DNA of 64,000 nt from assembly GCA_030706605.1 (NCBI GenBank), contig JAUZOE010000002.1:124001-188000 (forward strand), in the 5' to 3' direction. The position numbers and the translations under genes were made by a program. The notes beneath the pieces were generated by a model. That model worked only from the letters and a program-made list of their open reading frames with translations, was not told the DNA's origin and made no database searches. Source of the DNA: Bacteroidota bacterium. GTDB taxonomy: Bacteria; Bacteroidota; Bacteroidia; Chitinophagales; Chitinophagaceae. Positions 8,507-17,675 of the stretch are shown piece by piece (positions within the stretch are counted from its first letter, which is position 1; each line of letters opens with the position of its first letter).

Positions 8507-11149
8507 CTATTTCTGTTGCGAAAGGAAAGTGATCAGTGAAGCAAATTCCTCGTATGATAAAGCGTTAGCCATTCCCGTTGGCATGATCGAATTTTTCAGA
8601 TCTTGCCGTTTTTGAATATTCTTAGTAAGGATGGTATGAACCGCACCAGTAATATCGCGTAAAACAATTTTGTCGGCAGCTTCTTCAGTAACAAATCCCG
8701 TCACCGTTTTTCCATCCTTTGTCTGCACCTGCACTGTGGAAAAGCCCTGTGCAATAGAGGCATTGGGTTGAAGAATAGATTCAGCGATCTGCTTGCGGTT
8801 CATGATGGCACCGATCTGTCCCATGAATGGACCCTTCAATGCTTCCCCTTTATCAAGAGTATGGCAGGTAATACAACTCTGTTGTCTAAACAACCGCCTT
8901 CCGTTGGCCGGGTTGCCTTTGATCTTATCCATAGCCAGCATGATGTCTTCGATTGAGGATTTGCCGATCTGTCCTTTTTTATTCCTGATCTTGTCCAGGT
9001 CAACCTTAGGTTCTTCCGTCTCGGCCACTGTTAATTCTTCCCCGCCAAACTGCGTGATGCCCATCCGGAGTTTGCCATTGAGGTCTGCAAAAAATTGTTT
9101 GCCTTTGGCATTGGATTTACTCCATGCGTCAACCAATACGGCTTTGATACTGTCAGAACCAGCCCAGCTGATGGGTTTGTAATACGGTCCGTGTGTATCG
9201 GGGCGCGTACTCCACCACCAGGTGCCGTCGTATGGCGCTTCTTCATTGTATAACCGGCCCAGGGTAGATAATATCTTTGTTTTCAATGCGGCATCTTGTG
9301 TTTGCCGGTAAGCGGCTATTAAACCTTGCACTGCTGTGGTATCATGCATGTAGCGCAGCGCCCACAAAGCCAGGGTGGAATGTTCGCTGCCGATAGCTGC
9401 TACACAGGCGTTTACTGCATGCAGCGCCACCAGTGCCCGTACTGCGAGATGAGGGGGAATGATAGCTGCATTGGGTGTAGCATGTGGTCCTTCTGTTCCC
9501 TTAGCCGGAGCAACAAACGATGCCGGAACAGGAATCTTCAGTAATGCTTCTGCCGCTTCTATTCGGCCTAGTCGCCCCAGTCCAATAATTCCTGCAAATT
9601 CAACGCTTTTAGAAGTGTCTTTTAGGGCGTTTAAAAATGGTTGGATGGGTACCTCTTTCAAAAAGGGTTTTCTATCAGCGAGCGCCCGTAGGGCATACGC
9701 TTTCATGTCTTCTTCCATTGCCAGTTGCACCAGGTTATTGGTCGCATCAGCTTTTGCCAACTGCGCATAGGCATACATACCTGCTACGCGGGAATATAAC
9801 GGCTTGCTCTTGTCACTGGCCAGTTTCCATGCTGCATCCGTGGCTTCTTCACCCCTGGTGATCAGTTCCTGCTGCGCATAGAGCCTGCCAACATTGCTTT
9901 GAGATTGCATCAGGGTAATGAGTTCACCAATAGAAGCTTCCTTAAGATCGGGATAGGGCTTATATGTCCATTTTTTGGGAACCACACGTACCGTAAATCC
10001 TTTGGTGGAATCACCTGAAAAGCCGGCGCCGTCCCATGCAGAAAGATACATGCGGCCGGAAGCATCAACATCAACGTCTGTAATCTGCGGCAGATGAATG
10101 AAATCTTCCTGTTCCTGTGTATAGCTGCCATTATCAGGCGTAAGCCTGTGAATGTATAATTCGCTTCTGCCCCAATCTGCCATCATCGGCACATGGTTGT
10201 ATTTTGCCGGCCAGGTAGGGTCATCCATAAACAGCGCTCCCGTACCGGAGCCGCCGCCAACATCTACCAAAGCTGGAATGATTTCTTCCGTAAAATGTTT
10301 GAACAGTACCGGGTAACCGTATTCGCCGGATTGAATCATGTGACTGAAACGCATATTCCATCCACCGCCGTCATTCGTATTTCCCCTTGTAAAAATGTTC
10401 ATATAGGGATCAATGGCAACATCATAAATATTGCGGGTGCCATGTATATACTCTTCCATTTCGGTTCCATCGGGTCTCACCCTAACAATTCCTCCACCCA
10501 GTATGGTCAGTTTTGTCCCGTCGCTCCCAACTGCATTATGAAAACCAAAATCGCCGACGGCAATATAGATCCAGCCATCTATACCGAGGCGAATGCCATT
10601 GGTAGCATGGTCTGTACCACGGCTTGCGAGATAAGTAGGATTACTCATATGGCTGATGAGTGTTTTCGGTGGCCCGTCAGCAACGCCATTATTGTCTTTG
10701 TCTTCATAAACCTCGAGTGCCATGCCTGTTGCTGTGGTATCGGTAAATACGGTATGAAGCACATATAACTTGTCACCCACCGATACAATACCGCGTGGGT
10801 CATCTACCATGGCATATTCCGTATGCTTGTCAACGATGCCATCGTTATTACAATCCACCAGTTTTATAATTCTTCCCTGTCCCGGTTTTTTACCGAGAGA
10901 ACCAATCATATCCACGCCAACATACACTTCTCCGGATGCTGCAACGGCCAGGCAGGCCGGGCTCGGAGTAAGATGAGGCCCTGAAAAGCCCATGATGCTA
11001 AGGTCTTCTGGCCAGTTCAGTTTAGCAGACATTGAATCAATAGATGCCAGTGATGGGTCTCTGGGTTGTGGGTCGCAGGGAGGTTGTTTGCTTTTGCAAC
11101 CTATAGCAAGCAGGATTACAAAAATGAAAATCTTGGAATTTTTTATCAT
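8507..11149 (-). CDS. Lipoprotein with propeller (glucose/sorbosone dehydrogenase-like) and C-terminal cytochrome c domain
   Basis: 880 aa. The N-terminus is a lipoprotein signal (FVILLAIGC, Cys 18). Residues about 45-390 form a propeller like the PVC-type membrane-bound dehydrogenase family (GEVYVGVDMIGS, GIRLGIDGWIYIAVGD). Residues about 400-680 are helical with HEAT-like repeats (Ala/Leu-rich, GLGRLGRIEAAEALL). The C-terminus has one heme motif, SCITCHTL, near residue 757, then a KDGKTVTGFVTEE module and IMPTGMANALSYEEFASL, the classical Pirellula/Verrucomicrobium heme-binding end. Such proteins are thought to oxidise sugars or alcohols in the periplasm and pass electrons to the heme; the substrate is unknown. 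It stands alone, between the small gene and the TonB receptor. Confidence 0.82.
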   Translation of the reverse strand: MIKNSKIFIFVILLAIGCKSKQPPCDPQPRDPSLASIDSMSAKLNWPEDLSIMGFSGPHLTPSPACLAVAASGEVYVGVDMIGSLGKKPGQGRIIKLVDCNNDGIVDKHTEYAMVDDPRGIVSVGDKLYVLHTVFTDTTATGMALEVYEDKDNNGVADGPPKTLISHMSNPTYLASRGTDHATNGIRLGIDGWIYIAVGDFGFHNAVGSDGTKLTILGGGIVRVRPDGTEMEEYIHGTRNIYDVAIDPYMNIFTRGNTNDGGGWNMRFSHMIQSGEYGYPVLFKHFTEEIIPALVDVGGGSGTGALFMDDPTWPAKYNHVPMMADWGRSELYIHRLTPDNGSYTQEQEDFIHLPQITDVDVDASGRMYLSAWDGAGFSGDSTKGFTVRVVPKKWTYKPYPDLKEASIGELITLMQSQSNVGRLYAQQELITRGEEATDAAWKLASDKSKPLYSRVAGMYAYAQLAKADATNNLVQLAMEEDMKAYALRALADRKPFLKEVPIQPFLNALKDTSKSVEFAGIIGLGRLGRIEAAEALLKIPVPASFVAPAKGTEGPHATPNAAIIPPHLAVRALVALHAVNACVAAIGSEHSTLALWALRYMHDTTAVQGLIAAYRQTQDAALKTKILSTLGRLYNEEAPYDGTWWWSTRPDTHGPYYKPISWAGSDSIKAVLVDAWSKSNAKGKQFFADLNGKLRMGITQFGGEELTVAETEEPKVDLDKIRNKKGQIGKSSIEDIMLAMDKIKGNPANGRRLFRQQSCITCHTLDKGEALKGPFMGQIGAIMNRKQIAESILQPNASIAQGFSTVQVQTKDGKTVTGFVTEEAADKIVLRDITGAVHTILTKNIQKRQDLKNSIMPTGMANALSYEEFASLITFLSQQK

Positions 11150-11235
11150 ATCAGGCGTATAAAGCTTCCAAAGTAAACATATTTTGTTCTTTCAAAAAAC
11201 TATTGTTCTGTTTTTTGAAAACAGGATTTTCTTAT

Positions 11236-11269
11236 AAAAAGAGATGCCGGACTTTACGGCCGGCATCTC
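11236..11269 (-). terminator. Rho-independent terminator after the TonB receptor gene
   Basis: A 10-bp perfect stem (GAGATGCCGG 11241-11250 with CCGGCATCTC 11260-11269) and 9-base loop is followed on the minus strand by a T run (plus 11236-11240). It begins 10 bp after the receptor stop codon. Confidence 0.9.
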
Positions 11270-11278
11270 AAAATTCAT

Positions 11279-13516
11279 TTAAAAAAATACCGCAAATTTC
11301 AGTTTAGCGAAAAACGGAGTACCCGGAGTAAAACTAATATCATCAACAGGAGCAGGTTCATTCTTCAATCTCGACGTAACTTCAAATTGAGCTTCTCTCC
11401 ATTTTGTGTTGAAAAGATTTTGAATTTCCAATCCAACTTCGTATTTATGTTTGGTATAATTGCAGGTAATATCTGTTACGAAATATCCTTTCGCAATTAA
11501 TGTATTGTCTTCATTTGCCGGCCTGTCTTTCATGTAGCGATAACTAAGGCCACCATTAAAACCATCAGCGAATTTAAAATCAAGTCCGCCAGTGCTCGAC
11601 AAAGGAACTGACAAAGGCAGGTAATTAATTCCTTTCGGAGCATCCATACTTCTTGCTTTGCAAAAATTTATGTCCAGGCTTGCAAACAGCCATGTATTAA
11701 ACTGGTATCGTGCAGACAAATCAACCCCTTGCCTTTTTGTTCTGCCACCGGCAGAAAGAGTCCCTTCATCAGCTTCGTATGTAAATTCCTGCTGTAACTG
11801 CAAATACCACAATGCCGCATTAATATATAAGTGAGGGACAGGTTTCCAGTTGATTCCTAAATCGGCGCCGTAGGCCGCAGGCAACGTTTCCAACCCCTTG
11901 TTAGCAATTACCGCTTTGGCATCATTTGAATGAAATCCTTTCCCTGTCTTTAGGTAGAATTGCACCTTATCATTGAGCGTATATTCAAAATTCAATTTCG
12001 GGCTGGCTATTACTTTCGATCTCGACGGCTGCTGTGGATTTAATTTATCCACGTAATCAAAATATAAATAATCAAGGCGTGCTCCAAAATTGATCAGCCA
12101 TTTGCCGGTGCTATAATTTTCGTCAACGAAACCATTAATGGTTGATTCTTTTACATTGCCCAAATTAATATAATCCAAAACGGTGTTTTCGTTTTTTGTA
12201 TGAGACAATTCGCTGTTATCAATATAATTAAACTGCATTCCAATACCGGCATCAGATATAAGGGTTGCATTATTATTAAAATAGTTTCTTCGTGTAAGCT
12301 TACCGTTATACCCGAAAAGATTTCTTGATTCCCTTTGTCTAAGTTGATCTCCGTTAATACTATCATCTGCAAATAAGGTGGCATCATAATGCAGGTTAAA
12401 AAAGTATTTGGAATAATAAAACTGGTTTTCAAGAGTGGTACGATCTGAAAAACGGGTAGTTAGTCTGGCAATAACATTGGATCGGCTGGTATACCCTCCT
12501 TGAGCACTATCAATATATCCAAAGCGGCCTATTAGCCCCTCTTTCACTGCTCTCTCAGGCACTTCCCCGGATGAGCGCCAATCACTGCTATACGTTGAAA
12601 GGGTAATTCCCAGCCTGCTCTTATCACTTATGTTGACGTTATATTTTCCAAAAACATTAAACCGGTTAAAATGTTGGGCAAAATCAAAGGGACCATCTGT
12701 ATAGGCATCTTCGGCTGCTATGTAAGCATTTTCGCCACGGTGCTTTGCTTTATCACTAAGCAGGTTGACCATGGCCATTATTCGTCCGGTATTAAACTGA
12801 CCACCTTCAATCTTTACCATACTTTTATTTAAAACATCAGCGGTGGTAAAACTCACAAAACCGGCTGTTTCAAAATCGCCATAGGGCGCATAATACGGGC
12901 CCTTGCCAAATTGATATTTGGTTACCAGTTCCGGGATAAGAAAATGAAGGTCGGCAAATCCCTGGCCGTGCGCCTGCGACACCAGGTTAACGGGCATACC
13001 GTCAACTGATACATTTACATCAGTTCCATGATCGGCATCAAAACCTCTGAAAAAAATATGTTCGGCAATTCCACCGCCCTGATGCTGCCCCAAAAACAAG
13101 CCTGGTACAAATCTCATAAGATCCTGTGAAGAATTTACAGGGCGCATGTTAAGATCTATTTCACTTAAGTTGTGAAAAGAAATAATATTGGGTTGGGGAG
13201 CGAGAATGATTTCTTTTAAATTAACAGCCCCTTTTTCCAGATAAATAATATTTGAATTATTGCCGGATAATTCAACCTTTTTTGATTGGTACCCGATCAT
13301 TGAAACATTAGCAAAGCTGTTATCAACAGGTAGTTTCATTTCAAAATGGCCATCAGCATCAGTAATCGCCGTTTTATTATAAGCGGCAATATTTACAATC
13401 GCTGATTCTACAGGCTGATTCGTTTTTTCATCAAGTATTCTTCCTGTTATTATTTTTTGGCAAAAACAATATGATGAAATAAGCAAAAGACAGGAAAGAA
13501 TAAAAAATTTATTCAT
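11279..13516 (-). CDS. TonB-dependent receptor with carboxypeptidase-regulatory-like N-domain; likely metal uptake
   Basis: 745 aa. A signal peptide (to about residue 19, CFC-Q) is followed by a CarboxypepD_reg-like domain (residues 22-95, GRILDEKTNQPVESAIV), a plug (about 110-225) and a beta barrel to the C-terminal ALKFAVFF-type strand. The plug has GQHQGGGIAEHIFFRGFD, then DHGTDVNVSVDGMPVN and AHGQGFADLHFL, a His-rich family also seen in proteobacterial receptors and often linked to metals. It imports a substrate across the outer membrane using TonB energy. The small Cys protein encoded just upstream on the same strand (127 bp away) carries a metal-ligand motif, so copper or another transition metal is the inferred cargo. 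A siderophore or vitamin is the alternative. Confidence 0.85.
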   Translation of the reverse strand: MNKFFILSCLLLISSYCFCQKIITGRILDEKTNQPVESAIVNIAAYNKTAITDADGHFEMKLPVDNSFANVSMIGYQSKKVELSGNNSNIIYLEKGAVNLKEIILAPQPNIISFHNLSEIDLNMRPVNSSQDLMRFVPGLFLGQHQGGGIAEHIFFRGFDADHGTDVNVSVDGMPVNLVSQAHGQGFADLHFLIPELVTKYQFGKGPYYAPYGDFETAGFVSFTTADVLNKSMVKIEGGQFNTGRIMAMVNLLSDKAKHRGENAYIAAEDAYTDGPFDFAQHFNRFNVFGKYNVNISDKSRLGITLSTYSSDWRSSGEVPERAVKEGLIGRFGYIDSAQGGYTSRSNVIARLTTRFSDRTTLENQFYYSKYFFNLHYDATLFADDSINGDQLRQRESRNLFGYNGKLTRRNYFNNNATLISDAGIGMQFNYIDNSELSHTKNENTVLDYINLGNVKESTINGFVDENYSTGKWLINFGARLDYLYFDYVDKLNPQQPSRSKVIASPKLNFEYTLNDKVQFYLKTGKGFHSNDAKAVIANKGLETLPAAYGADLGINWKPVPHLYINAALWYLQLQQEFTYEADEGTLSAGGRTKRQGVDLSARYQFNTWLFASLDINFCKARSMDAPKGINYLPLSVPLSSTGGLDFKFADGFNGGLSYRYMKDRPANEDNTLIAKGYFVTDITCNYTKHKYEVGLEIQNLFNTKWREAQFEVTSRLKNEPAPVDDISFTPGTPFFAKLKFAVFF

Positions 13517-13643
13517 AAAAATTAAAAGTATTTGATTAATAATTTGCTTGCAATAAAAATTATTGCAGTCAATGGCGTCATTGGTTCATGTAAATGAATT
13601 AATGATCAGGAGAATTGAAATAATTCTCTACAACTTTTCTATT

Positions 13644-14030
13644 CTATGAAAATTGCGGTGGTTCAAAAATTGATTGTATAAACTCCTGCGAGTTACTGAA
13701 TCTGTATAAAGAATAATGAAGAATAATTTCTCTTGCAATTGAAAGATCGATCTGAAGCGGTTTGTGCAGGAAAAAATCCAGTTGAAGATTTTTTTGAATG
13801 GAATCTTTACCCGCAGGCTGTTGCTGGTCTTCATCTGCAGTTAATCTTTTCTTGAGGCAACATTTTCCGTTGCAGCCGATTTTAGGATTATTCCTGTTGA
13901 TACAAAGATTTTTTGCGATGTATTCCCTGTTAATTTCAAAATTGAATTCAATGATCCATTTGCTGAAAGTCTGTGCCCCCACAGTGATGATTAATAATAT
14001 CGCAATTGCCTGTTTCAAGATACATTGCAA
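13644..14030 (-). CDS. Small membrane-anchored protein with CNGKC motif, partner of the TonB receptor
   Basis: 128 aa, no named family recalled. One N-terminal hydrophobic segment (about residues 6-22, AIAILLIITVGAQTF) is followed by a conserved-looking core INREYIAKNLCINRN and a cysteine cluster IGCNGKCCLKKRL near residue 55, then a charged linker and an aromatic C-terminal part. Proteins with the same N-R-x-Y-I-x-x-x-L-C and C-x-G-K-C-x-L-K-K pattern are often found beside TonB receptors in Bacteroidota, usually annotated hypothetical. The Cys set could bind a metal ion in the periplasm. It is first of the two-gene minus-strand unit with the receptor. Function is inference. Confidence 0.72.
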   Translation of the reverse strand: MQCILKQAIAILLIITVGAQTFSKWIIEFNFEINREYIAKNLCINRNNPKIGCNGKCCLKKRLTADEDQQQPAGKDSIQKNLQLDFFLHKPLQIDLSIAREIILHYSLYRFSNSQEFIQSIFEPPQFS

Positions 14031-14591
14031 AACTACTTCAATCGATGGGACGTGACAAATATGAATTTTTCAAAAATGAAACAAACAATAATAAAATCTT
14101 CTTTTCCTGGTCCTGGTTACAACGAAAACTAATTTTCCACTTTTAGTATTTTGCTAAACCTGAATGGAGACAAATATCTAATCAGTGTTAAACCAGGATG
14201 TTATTATGTTTACAGCAGCGACCGGGATTACCAGAGAAAGAAGGGACTGTTTGAGAGTGTTAGCTATACTTGCCCCCAATTAAATAAATATTTATTATTG
14301 TCTATAGGCACAGAAATCATTTGTGGAATAAAAGATTGGTTTTATTAAATGGCATTCTGGTATGCAGTTAGCACAAGGTAGACAGTGCAAAGGCAAAGAC
14401 TCTTAACTGCGTCATCGGAGCCTGATAAACAATTGGGATATTACTATTACATTTTATTTTTCTGATTTTAATGATTTCATTTTTCTTATTTTGCCGGTTG
14501 TTTTAAACCAATAACTTTTGTTCGCATTTCTCTAATTTTTAATTCAAAAAACCTGGTTAGAAAAATTCCCATACGCAAGAGGTTACACATT
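14031..14591. other. Intergenic region, no gene supported
   Basis: Divergent spacer of about 560 bp between the Cys-rich gene (minus) and the APC permease (plus). It is AT-rich and should hold both promoters. A 65-codon frame at 14151-14348 needs a TTG start, has no ribosome site and no recognisable sequence. AAGAGG at 14577-14582 is a fair ribosome site for the permease GTG start. Confidence 0.5.
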
Positions 14592-15872
14592 GTGCAACTG
14601 GCAGCAGTAATTTTTTTCACAGTCTCAGGTGGTCCCTATGGACTAGAGCCGTTATTGGGTTATGCGGGCAGGCATGGTGCTTTATTACTTTTGTTAATAA
14701 CGCCTTTGTTTTGGGATGTACCTGCTATACTAACAGTGTTGGAACTAAATAGTATGATGCCGGTTACGGGCGGCTATTATCAATGGGTAAAAAAAATACT
14801 CGGTCTCCGTTTTGGGTTTTATGAAGGCTGGTGGACCTGGTTATACACATTTGTTGATCTCGCCATTTATCCTGTTCTTTTTGTGAGCTATGCATCGTTT
14901 TTCTATCCGGAAATTGCTCATTATAAAATACCGGTATGCCTCATTATTATATGGTCGGGAGCATTTTTAAATATTCTTGGCATTTCACCTGTAGGCAAAA
15001 CGGCTACGATGCTGAGCCTTCTGGTATTGGCTCCTTTTGTTGCCATGTCTGTCATGGCCATAAAAGATGCGGGCCATATTTCTTTCCCGGTCCCGTCATT
15101 AAAAGGGATTTCATTTTCATCTTTAGGAATGGCACTTTATACCGTTATGTGGAATTTTTTTGGATGGGATAATACCACTACGTATGCTGAAGAAGTGGAC
15201 AGACCGGTAAGCACTTATCTTAAATCGGTAAGCATTGCGTTTATAACGGTCATCGCTGTATATGTGATGGTCTTATTTGCAACCCTGCATTATAACGTAA
15301 ACGCAGATACGTTGGATGAACAGGGTTACCCGGTATTGGGAGTTATCGCCGGTGGCAAGTGGTTAGGTACTGCGATAGCAGTTGGCGGCATGGCAAGTGC
15401 CCTTGGCTTATTTTCAGCCGTATTACTTTCCGTATCGCGTGTTCCCCAGGTAATGGCAGAAGATGGATTATTGCCGTCTAAAATTGATGCTCTTCACCCA
15501 AAGTTTAAAACACCTTATATCTCTATTATTATTTGTGCAGCAGTTGTCAGCTTTATGATAGTTTGGAGTTTCGAAGAACTGATCATTATTGATGTAACAC
15601 TTTACGGTGCCGGCCTTTTTTTAGAGTTTGTAACACTGCTTGTACTTCGGATTAAAGAGCCTCTTGCACATAGGCCTTTTAAAATACCTTTATCCTCAAG
15701 GGGATTGTTTTTAATGATGTTGTTTCCTGCATCCGTTTTTGCTATTGCATTGTCAGGAGCACTTGCCAATGAAGGTAAAATGTTTAAGCCGGCCTTGTTT
15801 GCTGTATGTGCCTTGTCGAGTGCTGAAGTTTTGTGGCAGGTGATTAAAAGATTCAAGAAGCAATCCTCATAA
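14592..15872 (+). CDS. APC-superfamily amino acid permease
   Basis: 426 aa with about 12 membrane segments. It begins QLAAVIFFTVSGGPYGLEPL, where the unwound first helix GGPYG is the substrate-binding motif of the family, and continues with MMPVTGGYYQWV and the long VDRPVSTYLK loop. It imports an amino acid or polyamine by ion coupling at the inner membrane; substrate unknown. The GTG at 14592 is the only standard start near the domain edge and has AAGAGG nine bases upstream. The frame is open for about 117 more bases upstream and reads as a plausible cytoplasmic extension (LVRKIPIRKRLHI), so translation could begin at a non-standard codon such as ATT. No obvious operon partners. Confidence 0.85.
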   Translation: MQLAAVIFFTVSGGPYGLEPLLGYAGRHGALLLLLITPLFWDVPAILTVLELNSMMPVTGGYYQWVKKILGLRFGFYEGWWTWLYTFVDLAIYPVLFVSYASFFYPEIAHYKIPVCLIIIWSGAFLNILGISPVGKTATMLSLLVLAPFVAMSVMAIKDAGHISFPVPSLKGISFSSLGMALYTVMWNFFGWDNTTTYAEEVDRPVSTYLKSVSIAFITVIAVYVMVLFATLHYNVNADTLDEQGYPVLGVIAGGKWLGTAIAVGGMASALGLFSAVLLSVSRVPQVMAEDGLLPSKIDALHPKFKTPYISIIICAAVVSFMIVWSFEELIIIDVTLYGAGLFLEFVTLLVLRIKEPLAHRPFKIPLSSRGLFLMMLFPASVFAIALSGALANEGKMFKPALFAVCALSSAEVLWQVIKRFKKQSS

Positions 15873-16037
15873 AACAGGAATTCAGAACCTGGGAGTGTTC
15901 CCCGCATTGGAGAAAATAGGATGCATCACCTACCAAATATAAGACAGTACCGCTGGTGCATTTTGGTAATTCATTTTCTTGTATATAAAAAAGCTATGAA
16001 CTGAAAGTGTATGGTAATAATTTAAAGCGTTCGTAAA

Positions 16038-16151
16038 TTAATCTACAGTTGCAGTCGCCGGAGCCTTGCCAATAAGCCCCAATACCCGGCCAATAATAGC
16101 TCCGCTAATGGCAGACATTTCTGTAAAAGCAACAATCTCTTCACACAAAAA
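16038..16151 (-). pseudogene. Possible gene-end remnant in the spacer before sqr
   Basis: Within the 360-bp spacer 15873-16234 the minus strand has an open stretch ending at a TAA (16040-16038). It reads EIVAFTEMSAISGAI, then IGRVLGLIGKAPAT, a protein-like Gly/Ala/Ile-rich string that resembles the end of a membrane or coiled protein. Only 26 codons follow the internal ATG at 16118, and an in-frame stop closes it upstream. It may be the tail of a lost gene. I do not recognise the family. Confidence 0.22.
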
Positions 16152-16294
16152 TTAAGTACAATCAACTTTAATATACTATGACCTTGCTCATTAATTGAAA
16201 GATAATTAGTTGATTCATATCATACACAAACCAAATGAAAGACAGTAAAGCAGGGCCAGATGCAGTCTACCTTTACGGTATAAAATTAATCGTT

Positions 16295-17497
16295 ATGACA
16301 ACAACAGTTATTGTAGGCGGCAACTTCGCAGGAATGACCGCTGCATTAGAGATTAAAAGAAAAGGCAAAGAAGAGCACAAAGTAATCGTTATAGATAAAA
16401 GCCCTGTTTTCATGTTTATGCCATCCCTTATCTGGGTTCCATTCAGGAGGAGAGAAATAAAAGATATTAGTTTTCCAAAAGCAGAAATTTTTAAAAAGCA
16501 TGGCGTCGATTTTGTTGTGGCTGAAGCACTGGAAATAAATCCCCATACGCAAATAGTTGCAACAACAAAAGGTGATTATCATTATGATAATCTAGTGGTT
16601 GCCACTGGTCCAAAAGTGAAATATGATGTTGCGCCGGGAGTTGCGGAATATGCGCATTATGTAGGTACTCCCAATGGCGCCATGAAGATCAGGAAAGCAT
16701 TGGACGAATTCAAACTAAATCCCGGGCCCGTTGTAATTGGGGCTACCCAAAATGCCGGGTGCATGGGTGCCGGATATGAATTCCTTTTCAATTTTGAAAA
16801 ATGGTGCCGTGAAAATAATATACGTGATAAGGTAGATATTCACTGGATCACTCCCGAAACATTTTTAGGACATTTTGGTATTGACGGTATGACCGGTGCA
16901 AAAACCTTGTTTAAAACTTTCTTTAAAATGTTTAAGATGCATGTGCATACCCAGGTTTCTGTTGATAAAATGGATGCCGATAATGTGTACCTGAATGATG
17001 GCAAAGTTTTGCCATACAAATTCAGCATGTTGATGCCTCCTTTTACGGGTGTTGATTTTGTTACAAAAAGTAAAGATTTACATGCTACAGTAACCGGCTA
17101 TATGCCTGTAGGTGATGATTACCGGCACGGGGAATATCCAAATATCTGGTCAGCGGGGTTAGCAGTAAATTTTAGTCTTCCATGGAAACCGGGCAAAGTT
17201 CCCTTTGCTGCTCCCAAAACCGGTTATCCAAGTGATGTAACAGGAAAAATTGTTGCAGAGAATATTATCCGGGTTACAAATGGGAAAACTAAACTGGTTC
17301 ATAAAGCCTGGGGCAAAATTGCAGCACTTTGTATTATGGATGCAGGGAAAAAAGAAGTGATTATTGTTTCCAATCACCTCTTTAAACCCCGCGCCTTTGC
17401 ATTAATGATTCCTAATCTTTTCTATGATTTTGGTAAAGTACTTTTTGAAAAGTATTTTTTATGGAAAACCCGTAATGGGTATTCCCGTTTACCGTAA
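16295..17497 (+). CDS. sqr: Sulfide:quinone-oxidoreductase-like FAD flavoprotein
   Basis: 400 aa from ATG 16295, which places the FAD-binding Rossmann motif (VIVGGNFAGMTAALE) right at the N-terminus; an upstream ATG at 16235 adds 20 residues without homology. The protein has a second nucleotide-type motif (VATGPKV) and two cysteines in the positions used by SQR for sulfide oxidation: NAGCMGAGYEF near residue 155 and AALCIMDAG near residue 346. SQRs oxidise sulfide to sulfur or polysulfide and reduce quinone at the inner membrane face. No other sulfur genes are adjacent, so the role may be sulfide detoxification. Another NADH-dehydrogenase-like flavoprotein is the alternative, but the Cys pair favours SQR. 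A terminator follows. Confidence 0.8.
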   Translation: MTTTVIVGGNFAGMTAALEIKRKGKEEHKVIVIDKSPVFMFMPSLIWVPFRRREIKDISFPKAEIFKKHGVDFVVAEALEINPHTQIVATTKGDYHYDNLVVATGPKVKYDVAPGVAEYAHYVGTPNGAMKIRKALDEFKLNPGPVVIGATQNAGCMGAGYEFLFNFEKWCRENNIRDKVDIHWITPETFLGHFGIDGMTGAKTLFKTFFKMFKMHVHTQVSVDKMDADNVYLNDGKVLPYKFSMLMPPFTGVDFVTKSKDLHATVTGYMPVGDDYRHGEYPNIWSAGLAVNFSLPWKPGKVPFAAPKTGYPSDVTGKIVAENIIRVTNGKTKLVHKAWGKIAALCIMDAGKKEVIIVSNHLFKPRAFALMIPNLFYDFGKVLFEKYFLWKTRNGYSRLP

Positions 17498-17545
17498 TTT
17501 TTTGCAACTGTATATTCGAACATCTTTGATTTGATCGTTGTTTTT

Positions 17546-17580
17546 AAAGAGCTTCCTCATATGAGAGAGCTCTTTTTTTA
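17546..17580 (+). terminator. Rho-independent terminator after sqr
   Basis: AAAGAGCT (17546-17553) pairs with AGCTCTTT (17568-17575), with further CTCAT/ATGAG pairing inside, followed by a T-rich tract to 17580. It lies about 50 bp past the sqr stop. Confidence 0.8.
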
Positions 17581-17599
17581 TTTTATTTACGTCATCTGG

Positions 17600-17629
17600 T
17601 TTAAGGATAAAACATTTTTTTTATTTTTG
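17600..17629 (+). promoter_or_regulatory. Promoter of the amidohydrolase-barrel gene
   Basis: TATTTTTG at 17622-17629 is a perfect match to the Bacteroidota -7 box TAnnTTTG, with TTTA at 17600-17603 as a weak -33 box 18 bases upstream. It would give a leader of about 40 bases to the ATG at 17676. Confidence 0.5.
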
Positions 17630-17675
17630 ATTTTACCATATTTATTGCCAGCGTAAACTTCCAATATAATTAGGT

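Noticed and set aside
14151-14348. 65-codon plus-strand frame with TTG start
   Set aside because: No ribosome site, no motif, in an AT-rich divergent spacer.
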